Counted from the first letter of the stretch, positions 43,317 to 52,135 are shown. The stretch is DNA of 55,045 nucleotides from CAG-390 sp964522215 (GCA_964522215.1 CAZFVR010000009.1:1-55045); one strand, 5' to 3'. Translations and numbers: made by a program. The notes: a model not told the origin generated them from the letters alone.

Positions 43317-45857
43317 TCACTCTATCCCTTTTACCTTGTACCCCTTGGCTGTTACCGCACGTTTAAGTGCGCGATCGGATACTCGGCGCTCCGGCGTGAG
43401 CGTGACCCGAACCAGTCCGCTCTCGTGATCAGCAGTGGCGTTCTCAACACCCACAAGTGCTTCGACCGCCGCTTTTACAGTTCCCTCGCAGTGCGAGCAC
43501 ATCATTCCCTCAACGTGGAGCGTTCTGGTGGCCACCGCTCCTTTATTGGCGGTCGCACGGCTTACCTTGCAATGTCCTCGCTTGTGGTCGTGTTTTGCAT
43601 CGTGAATATTGAAAAGATTCAGTCTCAGGGCATTTGATACCACACAAAAGCTTGAAAGGCTCATGGCCGCCGCGCCAAACATCGGGTCAAGTGTGATGCC
43701 GAGCGGTATGAACACTCCTGCAGCAAGCGGAATGCCGATCGCATTGTAAAAGAAAGCCCAAAACAGATTTTCGTGTATATTCCGCAGTGCGGCACGGCTG
43801 AGCCGTATGGCGGCGGGAACATCAGAGAGGCGGCTGTTCATAAGCACAACATCCGCCGCATCTATGGCAACATCCGCTCCCGCGCCTATGGCTATGCCGA
43901 TATCGGCACGTGTGAGCGCGGGTGCATCGTTGATGCCGTCGCCGACCATAGCGACCTTGCCGCGTGACCGAAGCTTGCGTATCTCCTCCTCCTTGCCGTC
44001 AGGGAGAACGCCCGCAATAACGCTGTCAACACCCGCCTCGGCACCTATGGCTTTTGCTGTGCGCTCGTTATCGCCTGTCAGCATTACCACTTCAACACCC
44101 ATTGCCCTAAGCTCACGGACGGCGCGTGGGCTGTCCTCTTTTATAACATCAGCGACGGCGATAACGCCTGCAAGCTTGCCGTTGATGCCGAAATAGAGAG
44201 GCGTCTTCCCTGCCGCCGCCAGTGTCATCTCGCACTCACGAATGTTGATGGGGATATCAACAAGCTCCGCAGCGAAACGCGCACTGCCGCCAAAGGCATT
44301 GCCGCCATCCACATTGCCTGCCAGACCGTTGCCGGGCAGGACCCTGAAATCACGCGTCTCGCCCGCCGATACGCCAAGCTCCTCGGCTTTTTTTAATACT
44401 GCGGCGGCAAGCGGGTGTTCGCTTTTTTTCTCAAGCGTGACAGCAAGCGCCATGAGCGACTGTTCATCATAGCCATCGGCCGGGATAATATCTGTCACCC
44501 TCGGCTCACCTGCGGTTATCGTGCCGGTTTTATCAAGTGCTACTATTGATACACGCCCTGTCTCCTCGAGCGCGGCCGCGGTCTTGAACAGAATGCCGTT
44601 TTTGGCGCCCAGTCCGTTGCCTACCATGACTGCCACGGGGGTGGCAAGCCCCAGTGCACAGGGGCAGCTGATAACAAGGACCGAAATGCCGCGTGCTAGC
44701 GAATATCCGAATTCGCGCCCCAACAGTAGCCATACTATGGTGGTCAGCGCGGCTATAGACATTACGATAGGAACAAAAACGCCGGATACTTTATCCGCTA
44801 TCTTGGCGATCGGCGCTTTTGTAGCGGCCGCATCGCTGACCATTCTTATTATCTGCGAAAGGGTGGTGTCCTCGCCAACTCGTGTTGCTTGGCATGTCAA
44901 AAAGCCTTGGGCGTTGATGGTGGCCGCGGAAACACTGTCACCGGGTGCTTTATCTACCGGAATGCTCTCGCCGGTGAGTGCCGCCTCGTTTACCGCGCTC
45001 TCGCCATCGATAACTATCCCATCCGTGGGTATGCTCTCCCCGGCGCGTACCACGAATATATCGCCACTTTTTACCTCAGAGATCGGAACCGTGACCTCGC
45101 TGCCGTCACGCAACAGTGTGGCGGTCTGCGGAGCAAGCTTCATAAGGCTTCGCAGTGCATTGGTGGTCCTGCCTTTTGAATGTGCCTCCAGTGTTTTACC
45201 TACGGTGATGAGCGTGAGTATCATTGCGGCGGATTCAAAATACATATCCATCATATAACTCATGGCGACCTCATGGTCGCCGGCAGACACGGCACCTGTC
45301 ATTGCAAAGAGCGCGTAGGTGCTGTAAATGAACGCCGCTGTAGAGCCAAGCGCCACAAGGGTATCCATGTTGGGGGCGCGATGCCACAAGCTCTTGTAGC
45401 CGCTTATAAAAAAGCGTTGATTTATTACCATTATGATCGTTGCCAATAAAAGCTGAGCAAGGCCTATCGCTATATGGTTGTTTTCAAAAAAAGACGGTAA
45501 CGGCCAGCCCCACATCATGTGCCCCATCGAAAAATACATGAGTATCAGCAAAAAGACCGCGGAGACGATAAGTCTGCGCAAAAGTTTTGGTGTTTCGGTA
45601 TCGCGCAGAGCATCCTCTCCCACTGCTTTTTTGCTGTTTTGATAGACAGCGGGATCCCCATTTTTTAAGGATGCACCGTATCCTGCCGCAACCACTGCTG
45701 CCACAATGGTGTTTGGGTCGGCATCGCCCTCAACTCCCATTGAATTTGTAAGCAGATTTACGGCGCAGGATGTTACCCCACTGACCGAATTAACGGCACG
45801 CTCAACTCTTGCCGCGCACGCGGCACAGCTCATGCCGCTGATATCGTATCGTTGCAT
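43317..45857 (-). CDS. copA: copper-exporting P1B-type ATPase with N- and C-terminal metal-binding domains
   Basis: CopA pumps Cu+ out of the cell. The 846-residue protein has an N-terminal HMA domain (GMSCAAC, Cys11 and Cys14), eight helices including the transport motif SCPCALGLATP, the phosphorylation site LDKTGTIT, the HP motif SEHPLA and the hinge MVGDGINDAPAL. A second HMA domain is fused at the C-terminus (GMMCSHC, Cys787 and Cys790), an extension seen in some Clostridia. It lies 83 bp after csoR on the same strand. Confidence 0.94.
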   Translation of the reverse strand: MQRYDISGMSCAACAARVERAVNSVSGVTSCAVNLLTNSMGVEGDADPNTIVAAVVAAGYGASLKNGDPAVYQNSKKAVGEDALRDTETPKLLRRLIVSAVFLLILMYFSMGHMMWGWPLPSFFENNHIAIGLAQLLLATIIMVINQRFFISGYKSLWHRAPNMDTLVALGSTAAFIYSTYALFAMTGAVSAGDHEVAMSYMMDMYFESAAMILTLITVGKTLEAHSKGRTTNALRSLMKLAPQTATLLRDGSEVTVPISEVKSGDIFVVRAGESIPTDGIVIDGESAVNEAALTGESIPVDKAPGDSVSAATINAQGFLTCQATRVGEDTTLSQIIRMVSDAAATKAPIAKIADKVSGVFVPIVMSIAALTTIVWLLLGREFGYSLARGISVLVISCPCALGLATPVAVMVGNGLGAKNGILFKTAAALEETGRVSIVALDKTGTITAGEPRVTDIIPADGYDEQSLMALAVTLEKKSEHPLAAAVLKKAEELGVSAGETRDFRVLPGNGLAGNVDGGNAFGGSARFAAELVDIPINIRECEMTLAAAGKTPLYFGINGKLAGVIAVADVIKEDSPRAVRELRAMGVEVVMLTGDNERTAKAIGAEAGVDSVIAGVLPDGKEEEIRKLRSRGKVAMVGDGINDAPALTRADIGIAIGAGADVAIDAADVVLMNSRLSDVPAAIRLSRAALRNIHENLFWAFFYNAIGIPLAAGVFIPLGITLDPMFGAAAMSLSSFCVVSNALRLNLFNIHDAKHDHKRGHCKVSRATANKGAVATRTLHVEGMMCSHCEGTVKAAVEALVGVENATADHESGLVRVTLTPERRVSDRALKRAVTAKGYKVKGIE

Positions 45858-45940
45858 TTATGCTTTGACCTCTTTCTGTTTTGATCGGATCTTTTTTATT
45901 TTTTTGTAATTATTATGCTCGAATAAAGCCTTGAGCATTA

Positions 45941-46249
45941 TTATCTCATTAATTTTTGCAGTGTGCCAAGCAGCTCGTCTATCACCTCGTCGTTTCCGTC
46001 GCGTATATCGTTGGCCACACAGGTCCTTATGTGGCTTGAGAGCAGCTCGCGATTAAACGAGTTCACAGCTGCGTTCACCGCCGCAGATTGCACAAGTATA
46101 TCCGGACAGTATGCGCCGCTCTCTACCATTCCGCGGATGCCGCGTATCTGTCCCTCTATTCGGTTGAGTCTGTTTATGAGCTTTTTGTATTCCTCGGGTG
46201 TACGCTCTTTTTTGCGCTGTGAGCAACAGCATTGCTTTTTGTTTGGCAT
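45941..46249 (-). CDS. csoR: copper-sensing repressor CsoR
   Basis: CsoR is a helical repressor that leaves DNA when it binds Cu+. The 102-residue protein has the Cu ligands Cys48 (SGAYCPDIL), His73 and Cys77 (HIRTC), plus the family core NRLNRIEGQIRGIRGM. An extra CCC at 7-9 near the N-terminus is not part of the known site. GGAGG lies 7 nt before the ATG. Two operator copies flank the transcription start. Confidence 0.92.
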   Translation of the reverse strand: MPNKKQCCCSQRKKERTPEEYKKLINRLNRIEGQIRGIRGMVESGAYCPDILVQSAAVNAAVNSFNRELLSSHIRTCVANDIRDGNDEVIDELLGTLQKLMR

Positions 46250-46266
46250 TTGCCTACCTCCGTATT

Positions 46267-46283
46267 ATACCCCGCATGGGTAT
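46267..46283 (-). promoter_or_regulatory. CsoR operator, downstream copy
   Basis: ATACCCCGCATGGGTAT fits the CsoR site (TACCC...GGGTA). It lies between the likely transcription start and the csoR ATG. Confidence 0.75.
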
Positions 46284-46295
46284 CGTGACATATAT

Positions 46296-46324
46296 ATTAT
46301 ATACCCATGCGGGGTATTTGTCAA
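46296..46324 (-). promoter_or_regulatory. csoR-copA promoter with CsoR operator in its spacer
   Basis: Minus strand: TTGACA (46324-46319), a 17-nt spacer, TATAAT (46301-46296), both consensus. The inverted copy of the operator (ATACCCATGCGGGGTAT, 46301-46317) almost fills the spacer, so bound CsoR should block RNA polymerase. Confidence 0.85.
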
Positions 46325-46328
46325 GAGT

Positions 46329-46363
46329 AAAAATGATCCCCGAACACAGCGGGGATCATTTTT
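46329..46363 (-). terminator. terminator of the permease gene, just before the copper promoter
   Basis: A perfect 14-bp stem (AAAAATGATCCCCG and its complement) with a 7-nt loop ends in TTTTT on the minus strand. Confidence 0.85.
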
Positions 46364-46376
46364 ATGAGCATTTTAT

Positions 46377-47528
46377 TTATAAAAGGAATGTACAGATAAC
46401 GAGCATTATAATGAGAAACGCCGCGTTAAATCCCGTAAACCACAAAAGATATCTGCGGCCGCCGCCGGGGTTTAGCTCGCTGTACTGGCGGAAGGTTATA
46501 AGGCTTGCAAGTGAGGCGATAATAGTTCCCGTGCCGCCGATATTTACGCCGTACAGCAGTGCACGGTAATTTCCTGTGAAGCCGGAGAGCAATATGGCCG
46601 TTGGCACGTTGCTTATCACCTGGCAGGAGAGCGCACTGACCAGGAGCGTGTTTTCCTCCAAAAGTGAAGTGAGAAACACATTTACCGCATCTATTCTTGA
46701 CATATTGCCTGAAAAGATGAAAAAGCAAACAAAGGTCAAAAGCAGACCGTAATCAACATGAGAAAGAGCGTGTTTGTCCATAAACAGCAGTACTGCGGGG
46801 ATCACGATAAGGCCTATATAATAAGGGATAACGCGGAAAACGATCACTATTGACAGCACAAACAGCAAAAGATAGATCGCAGTTCTTGCCACCGGGAGCT
46901 TTTTTGTGTCATCGCCGACGGTTATCTTTTCTCGGCGCACAAAAACAAAACAGCAAAGCAGTATCAAAGCTATGGCAGATGCAAAGGGAATGGCCATTAT
47001 CTGCATAAATTCTCCGCTTGGAATGCTGAATTTATTATAAAGATAAAGATTTTGCGGATTGCCGAAGGGTGTGAGCATACCTCCGAGGTTTGCGCCGATA
47101 TTTTGCATAACGAATGTAAATATCATGTACTTTTGCTGTCCCGACGATCTTAAAACATAATACCCGAGCGGCAAAAAAGTCAGCAGTGCCATATCATTGG
47201 CTATAAGCATAGAACCAACAAAGGTTATGGTGACGATAGCTATTATCGCGCGCCTTATGTCCCCGGTGAGGGCTATTATCTTTTGTGCTATGATAGTAAA
47301 GAAGTTTATATCCTTGAGTGCGCAGATCACAGCCAATGTGCAAAAAAGGCAGGTGAGCGTTTTAAGATCGAAATAATCGATATACGCGGCATCCGGCGGA
47401 ATGATAAACGAGGTGATCAGTGCCGCACAAGCGGCTATAAAAAGAACGGTATTGTTTTTGATAAACGCACCCACGCGGTCAAATATCCGAGCAGCGGTAT
47501 TTGGCGTGCGTTTTACATGTGTGACCAT
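46377..47528 (-). CDS. SLC13/ArsB-NhaD-type anion permease
   Basis: This 383-residue protein has about ten helices. Two re-entrant-type motifs mark the ion-transporter superfamily: QNIGANLGGMLTPFGNPQN in the first half and ISNVPTAILLSGFTGN in the second. Members move citrate, dicarboxylates, arsenite or Na+/H+. The short form here resembles transporters annotated as citrate or SLC13 permeases; the substrate cannot be told. It is a single gene with its own promoter and terminator. Confidence 0.8.
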   Translation of the reverse strand: MVTHVKRTPNTAARIFDRVGAFIKNNTVLFIAACAALITSFIIPPDAAYIDYFDLKTLTCLFCTLAVICALKDINFFTIIAQKIIALTGDIRRAIIAIVTITFVGSMLIANDMALLTFLPLGYYVLRSSGQQKYMIFTFVMQNIGANLGGMLTPFGNPQNLYLYNKFSIPSGEFMQIMAIPFASAIALILLCCFVFVRREKITVGDDTKKLPVARTAIYLLLFVLSIVIVFRVIPYYIGLIVIPAVLLFMDKHALSHVDYGLLLTFVCFFIFSGNMSRIDAVNVFLTSLLEENTLLVSALSCQVISNVPTAILLSGFTGNYRALLYGVNIGGTGTIIASLASLITFRQYSELNPGGGRRYLLWFTGFNAAFLIIMLVICTFLL

Positions 47529-47591
47529 AAAGCATAGTCTCCCTTTTGTTTTTGCGTTGCAGATGAGGATCTATATCCCAAACACCGCGCT

Positions 47592-47620
47592 ATTATACAA
47601 CAAAAGCGAACGTTTTGCAA
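47592..47620 (-). promoter_or_regulatory. sigma-A promoter of the permease gene
   Basis: Minus strand: TTGCAA (47620-47615), a 17-nt spacer, TATAAT (47597-47592). Confidence 0.65.
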
Positions 47621-47703
47621 TATCTTTTTTCAAAAATAATTGCCGATATTTTTTCGGTAGAGGCGTATTTTTTGCACAGATCTATCAAAGTGATACTCAA
47701 TAC

Positions 47704-47732
47704 TTGATTTTTTATCGGATATGTGATAAAAT
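47704..47732 (+). promoter_or_regulatory. sigma-A promoter of rsmA
   Basis: TTGATT (47704-47709), a 17-nt spacer, TAAAAT (47727-47732), about 105 bp before the rsmA start. It diverges from the permease promoter; nothing else is seen in 47529-47838. Confidence 0.6.
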
Positions 47733-47838
47733 TATAGTATTCAGGCGTGGCGTATAGCTAATGAAGCCGAAACAGGCATTACCTGCACGAGAGCGCGCCG
47801 CAAAAGTGTCGCCGAAGGCGACGGAACGGAGATTTAAT

Positions 47839-48720
47839 ATGGATCTGTGCAATGCTCGATATGTCAAGGATCTTATGGCGACCTTTGGGCTGACCTTTCG
47901 CAAGGAGTGGGGGCAAAACTTTCTTACCGACCACAGCGCGGTGGAGCGGATAGCCGAATCCTGCGGCGCGGGCGAGCCGCAAACTGTTCTTGAGATAGGG
48001 GCAGGCGCGGGTGCATTGACTCGCGAACTGGCTTTGCGATACAAAAACGTTGTTGCCGTGGAGATAGACCGCGGGCTGATACCCCTGCTTGAGTATGTGC
48101 TTGAGAACATGAATAATGTTGAGCTCGTGTGCGGAGACATCATGAAGACAGATCTTGGTGAGCTGCTCTCCCCTGCCTTTGAACGCGGCAGCGTATCGGT
48201 CTGCGCTAACCTCCCGTATTACATTACAACGCCGATATTGCTCTCACTGCTGGATAGTTCTCTGCCCTTTAGATCCATCACCGTAATGATACAATCGGAG
48301 GTGGCAGACAGACTGGTGGCCTCCCCCGGTACTGCCGAGTACGGTTCTGTTACTGCGTATCTTGGCTACTTCGGCGTAGTTCACAAGCTTTTTGATGTTA
48401 CATCGGATAAGTTTTTACCGCCGCCCAAGGTGGATTCCACCGTTGTAAGGATAGACCTCTATGACGAGAAGCCCTATCGGCCGCTTGACGAGGCTGTATT
48501 CTTCCGCACACTGCGGGCATCCTTTGGTCAGAGGCGCAAAACGCTCCCCAATGCTCTGGCGGCAGGTTTTGGAGAGCTGACAAAAGCCAAGCTTGCCGAG
48601 GCCGTAGTGAGCGCCGGCTTTGCAGTTGATGTTCGAGGAGAGCGCCTTTCCACTGCGGATTTTGTGCGCCTTTCCGACGAGATAACAAAGCTGATAGCTG
48701 AAGCCAAAGGACAGGCGTGA
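47839..48720 (+). CDS. rsmA: 16S rRNA dimethyladenosine transferase RsmA (KsgA)
   Basis: RsmA dimethylates two adenines near the 3' end of 16S rRNA. From ATG 47839 (GGAG 7 nt upstream) it has 293 residues with GQNFL (25-29), the SAM motif LEIGAGAGALT and the catalytic NLPYYITTPIL. The end FGQRRKTLPNAL is diagnostic. The frame is open to 47761 but that adds a basic stretch outside the family. Confidence 0.95.
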   Translation: MDLCNARYVKDLMATFGLTFRKEWGQNFLTDHSAVERIAESCGAGEPQTVLEIGAGAGALTRELALRYKNVVAVEIDRGLIPLLEYVLENMNNVELVCGDIMKTDLGELLSPAFERGSVSVCANLPYYITTPILLSLLDSSLPFRSITVMIQSEVADRLVASPGTAEYGSVTAYLGYFGVVHKLFDVTSDKFLPPPKVDSTVVRIDLYDEKPYRPLDEAVFFRTLRASFGQRRKTLPNALAAGFGELTKAKLAEAVVSAGFAVDVRGERLSTADFVRLSDEITKLIAEAKGQA

Positions 48721-48730
48721 TCGAAAAATA

Positions 48731-48768
48731 AAACTGCGGGTCGCATCAATGTGCGGCTCGCAGTTTTT
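48731..48768. terminator. terminator between rsmA and the ABC ATPase gene
   Basis: AAACTGCG (48731-48738) and CGCAGTTT with an inner GTCGCA/TGTGCGGC pairing, followed by TTTTT. It lies between convergent genes. Confidence 0.8.
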
Positions 48769-48795
48769 GCGTGGTTACTTGTTCTTTGCCACCCG

Positions 48796-49611
48796 TCAAG
48801 AGAGCAACATCCTATCGTTTGCAAATTCACCGTTGCTGGCCATTGCAAACAGTTCCAAAAGGTCGCTGACATCGGTGTGTTCTTTCTCCTCACCTGATAT
48901 ATCGTATATTATTTTTCCGTCATACATCATGATAAGGCGGTTACCAAGTCGCAAGGCATCCTTCATATTATGTGTTATCATAAGCGTGGTTATATTGCTC
49001 TCGCGCACCAACTCATTCGTAAGCTCCAAGACCTTGGAGGCAGTCTGCGGATCGAGGGCTGCGGTGTGCTCGTCAAGCAAAAGGATCTTGGGGCTGTTCA
49101 TTGTGGCCATCAAAAGGGTGAGCGCCTGGCGCTGTCCTCCGGAGAGTAGACCAACTTTGGAGGTCAACCTGTCCTCAAGACCAAGGTTGAGTCTGCGTAC
49201 CAGCTCGCGAAATTCGCCGCGTTCCTTTTTTGTGATACCCGGCAGAAGAGTTCGTCTTCTGCCGCGCCGTGCGGCGAGGGCGAGGTTCTCCTCTATCTGC
49301 ATATCCGCCGCAGTGCCTGTCATGGGATCCTGAAAAACACGCCCCAGCAGTTTTGCACGTTTATGCTCAGGCAGTTTGGTAACGTTATCGCCGTCTATTA
49401 TTATACTGCCGCGATCCGCGGGGAAAACGCCTGTTATTAGATTTAGGATCGTAGACTTTCCTGCGCCGTTGCCGCCGATCACGGTTACAAAATCGCCTTT
49501 ATTTAATGTCAGATCAACACCGCGCAGGGCCTTTTTTTCGTTTATCGTGCCCGCGTTGAATGTTTTGTGGATGCCGCAAAGCTCAAGCATCGGAGTTGTG
49601 GGTGATGACAT
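48796..49611 (-). CDS. ABC importer ATP-binding protein (TrpZ/COG1101-like)
   Basis: This 272-residue ATPase has Walker A GGNGAGKST, the Q-loop GRVFQDPMTGT, signature LLSGGQRQALTL and Walker B ILLLDEHTAALD with the switch His in MITHNM. The His after the Walker B Glu (DEHTA) and an Arg-rich GRRRTLLPG insert are typical of COG1101 ATPases. ATG 49611 has GGAGG 7 nt upstream and follows the permease stop by 2 bp. Confidence 0.88.
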   Translation of the reverse strand: MSSPTTPMLELCGIHKTFNAGTINEKKALRGVDLTLNKGDFVTVIGGNGAGKSTILNLITGVFPADRGSIIIDGDNVTKLPEHKRAKLLGRVFQDPMTGTAADMQIEENLALAARRGRRRTLLPGITKKERGEFRELVRRLNLGLEDRLTSKVGLLSGGQRQALTLLMATMNSPKILLLDEHTAALDPQTASKVLELTNELVRESNITTLMITHNMKDALRLGNRLIMMYDGKIIYDISGEEKEHTDVSDLLELFAMASNGEFANDRMLLS

Positions 49612-49613
49612 CT

Positions 49614-50537
49614 TCAGTCCTCCTTTTTGGCACCTTCGGCCGCATTTTTGCCGGGGTGCTTGCCTTTCCATGCGTTTTTAAGATTTGGAACGGCAAGAAA
49701 TAGGGCTACTATCAATGCCGAGAACAGTTTGAGATCGTTTGCGCTGAGTCCCATCTTAAGGACGGCGGCAATAACGAGGTAGTAGACGATAGCTCCAACT
49801 ACCGCCGCAACAAGGCGCAGGGCGAAGTTGATAAAGATCTTCGAGAATATCACCTCACCGATTATGACAGAGGCAAGCCCTATAACGATAGCGCCGCGCC
49901 CCATGTTGACGTCGGCATTCCCTTGAAATTGAGCCAGCAAAGCACCGGAAAGAGACACTATACCGTTTGAGATGACAAGCCCTATCATTTTGCGTGAGTT
50001 GGTATTGATGCCGTTGGCGCGAGACATGGCGGGATTGCAGCCGGTGGATCTGATGGAAAAGCCAAGCTCTGTGCCAAAGAACCAGTAAAGAATGCCGATA
50101 AGCGCCGCGATTATGATCACACAAACGAGGATGGTATTGGGCAGACTATCTGTTTTTGATGACACGATAAGGTCAAAGTTGCGCCATGAGATGGGGACAT
50201 TTGCACGCCCGGACATTATACGCAGGTTGACCGAATAAAGCGCCAGCTGTGTGAGTATACCGGAAAGGATCGCAGGTATACCGAAACGTGTATGAAAAAG
50301 CCCGGTAACAAATCCTGCAGCGCACCCTGCCAAAAAAGCAACAAGCGTGGCAAGATAGATATTAACACCGGATGTTGTCAGCACGACAAGCACCGCGCCC
50401 CCGGTAGCAAAAGAACCATCTACCGTTAGGTCGGACAGATCAAGTATCTTGAATGTGATGTACAAGCCTATCGCCATGATGCCCCATATCATGCCTTGGG
50501 CTATGGGGGATTCAAGCGATCTGATAAGATCAATCAT
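49614..50537 (-). CDS. ABC importer permease (TrpY/COG4120-like)
   Basis: This 307-residue permease has about nine helices. Features such as DLSDLTVDGSFATGGAV, TGLFHTRFGIPAILSGIL and RSTGCNPAMSRANGIN are those of the BPL/TrpY-type permeases in the branched-chain/ribose transporter superfamily. It lies between the binding-protein and ATPase genes; all three form one importer. The C-terminus is a basic cytosolic tail. Confidence 0.88.
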   Translation of the reverse strand: MIDLIRSLESPIAQGMIWGIMAIGLYITFKILDLSDLTVDGSFATGGAVLVVLTTSGVNIYLATLVAFLAGCAAGFVTGLFHTRFGIPAILSGILTQLALYSVNLRIMSGRANVPISWRNFDLIVSSKTDSLPNTILVCVIIIAALIGILYWFFGTELGFSIRSTGCNPAMSRANGINTNSRKMIGLVISNGIVSLSGALLAQFQGNADVNMGRGAIVIGLASVIIGEVIFSKIFINFALRLVAAVVGAIVYYLVIAAVLKMGLSANDLKLFSALIVALFLAVPNLKNAWKGKHPGKNAAEGAKKED

Positions 50538-50655
50538 ATAAGTTTCCGTTTCCGATATCGCCGACGGATCTGTGATCGGATACGCCGGCGAATCTGTTTT
50601 ATTAGTCCCGCGAACTGTTTTTGCGGGATGTGATTTTTCGTTCTTTGAATTTTAC

Positions 50656-51636
50656 TTATTGATCTTTTATGGGGGAATAGTCAGCGGGGACCTCAATGCC
50701 GAAATCGCGGCAACGGTCTGCCATATACTCTTTTGTAAGATCCTTGGCATATTCAACGTCCATTTCTGCGGGATCTGCGCCGTTTACAAGTATCTCGTAT
50801 GCCATTTCGCCTGCTTTGTAGCCGATATCATAATAGCTGATGGAGAGAGTAGCAACACCGCACTTTGTGCATATTCCCTGCTCGCCGGCTATAAGCGGCA
50901 TTTTTGCCGGCTCAAGTATGTTATTTATAGCCGGGCCGTTTGAGGCAACAACGTTATCTGTAGGAGCAAATAGTACATCGCATTCGGCGGCCGCCTGCTG
51001 TGTTACGGCGCTGACATCGTTGGTATCCACAAAGGTGAATTCTTTAAAATTCAAGCCGAGGGCAGTAAGCTTTTCCTGCATTACGGTTGACTGATACTTT
51101 GAATTGGGCTCGGATGAGCAATAGAGTATACCAACGAGCTTAGCATTCGGCACGAGTTCTTTTATCATATTCGCTTGCTTATCAAGGGGGGCGAGATCGG
51201 AAGTTCCCGTGACATTAAAGCCGGTTTTGCCTGACCAATCCTTAATTCCGAGAGCTGTTGCAAAATCTGTGACCGATGTTGCAACGATCGGTATCGTATC
51301 GGTGGCTTGGGCGGCCGCGCTGAGTGCTGCTGTGCCGTTTGCCATTATAAGATCGACTTTGTCGGAAACAAGCTTTGAGCAGATAGTTGTGCAGTTTGTA
51401 GGTTCACCCGATGCGTTTTGAACATCAAAGGTCACCTTATCGCCAAGCTTGTCCTTCAGTGCCTGCATAAATCCATTGGTGGCGGCATCCAGCGCATCAT
51501 GCTGGACCAGCTGACAAATGCCGATCGTATAGCTACCGTCCTTTTTATCCTCGCCGCATCCCGCAAAGCAAAGTGCGCACATCAAAAGAGCGAGTGCGAG
51601 TGATGATATTCTTTTGAGAGTTGATGATCTTTTCAT
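50656..51636 (-). CDS. ABC importer substrate-binding lipoprotein (TrpX/COG2984-like)
   Basis: This 326-residue lipoprotein has a signal peptide with lipobox ALCFAGC (lipidated Cys27) and a periplasmic-binding-protein fold: YTIGICQLVQHDALDAATNG, VDLIMANGTAALSAA, IPIVATSVTDF, FAPTDNVVAS and IAGEQGICTKCGVATLS. The COG2984 group has been proposed to import tryptophan or other aromatic compounds when T-boxes are present; I find none here. ATG 51636 has no good Shine-Dalgarno site; a hairpin lies just upstream. Confidence 0.88.
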   Translation of the reverse strand: MKRSSTLKRISSLALALLMCALCFAGCGEDKKDGSYTIGICQLVQHDALDAATNGFMQALKDKLGDKVTFDVQNASGEPTNCTTICSKLVSDKVDLIMANGTAALSAAAQATDTIPIVATSVTDFATALGIKDWSGKTGFNVTGTSDLAPLDKQANMIKELVPNAKLVGILYCSSEPNSKYQSTVMQEKLTALGLNFKEFTFVDTNDVSAVTQQAAAECDVLFAPTDNVVASNGPAINNILEPAKMPLIAGEQGICTKCGVATLSISYYDIGYKAGEMAYEILVNGADPAEMDVEYAKDLTKEYMADRCRDFGIEVPADYSPIKDQ

Positions 51637-51866
51637 TTTTAATAAAACCGCAGCCCTCGCGCGGCGAGAGCTTCCTTTCCATTCATCTTGTTTGTTCGTT
51701 TTATCCCACCGCGCGGCGATAGTATGAGTCCTGTACCCCATTCGTTGTCGTGCTGAAGAAAAACGACGGCTTGAGAGCGCCCCCTCAAGTTTAAAGCTCA
51801 AATGTCTTGATAGTTTTGTTTTTTGATGTTCGCTGTTCGGATATTGTCCGCACCATATCGAACAAC
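51637..51866 (-). promoter_or_regulatory. long structured leader of the ABC importer operon
   Basis: The leader is about 230 nt. Hairpins in minus-strand order: GTTCG...CGAAC near the 5' end, CTTGAG...CTCAAG, GTCGT...ACGAC, TATCGCC...GGTGGGATA, and AGCTCTCGC CGC GCGAGGGCT (51672-51652) followed by GCGGTTTTATT just before the ATG. The last looks like a weak terminator or start-site mask. No T-box consensus is visible. Confidence 0.5.
51652..51672 (-). repeat. hairpin before the lipoprotein gene, copy 2 of a shared element
   Basis: A 9-bp stem with a 3-nt loop, preceded by AAAGGAAG, matches the hairpin at 28863-28884 before nadE. It ends about 15 nt before the ATG. Confidence 0.55.
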
Positions 51867-51872
51867 GCACTA

Positions 51873-51901
51873 ATTATACAACCGTTTTTGCAACTTGTCA
51901 A
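51873..51901 (-). promoter_or_regulatory. perfect sigma-A promoter of the ABC importer
   Basis: Minus strand: TTGACA (51901-51896), a 17-nt spacer, TATAAT (51878-51873). Confidence 0.85.
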
Positions 51902-51908
51902 TATAAAA

Positions 51909-51970
51909 TTGCATTTTTATGGGCTTTTTTTCGTCACAACTTGCATTTTTGCAAGCATTCCTGCATTTTT
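51909..51970 (+). repeat. three copies of TGCATTTTT between divergent promoters
   Basis: TTGCATTTTT occurs at 51909 and 51941, and CTGCATTTTT at 51961. The second is part of a small inverted repeat (CTTGC/GCAAG, 51940-51955). Two similar elements overlap the promoter at 13151-13192, in reverse direction. Confidence 0.5.
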
Positions 51971-52028
51971 TGAATAAAAAGACGTTTGCAAGCTCTGTGC
52001 TGCGCATGATCATAGTGATTTTTTGCTG

Positions 52029-52080
52029 TTGACTTTTCTCCGCTTCGTGGTATAATTAATTCAGAGACCGAGTGTTCGGT
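52029..52080 (+). promoter_or_regulatory. promoter and operator-like palindrome of the Y-family polymerase
   Basis: TTGACT (52029-52034), a 16-nt spacer and TATAAT (52051-52056) are followed by ACCGA GTGT TCGGT (52067-52080), a 14-bp inverted repeat over the transcription start. The 5-4-5 layout is like an SOS box, but the arms are not the Bacillus GAAC/GTTC. Confidence 0.55.
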
Positions 52081-52135
52081 GCGGATCTGCGATCGGCTTG
52101 AATATAAAAACTCAAAAAAGGAGGCAGCTTATCGG

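Noticed and set aside
51637..51866. T-box for tryptophan before the TrpXYZ-like genes
   Set aside because: The T-box core (GGGTGGNACCGCG) is absent; GGTGGGATAA does not match it.
51637..51870. 78-residue N-terminal extension of the ABC lipoprotein
   Set aside because: It would bury the lipoprotein signal peptide inside the protein. The stretch looks like a transcribed leader.
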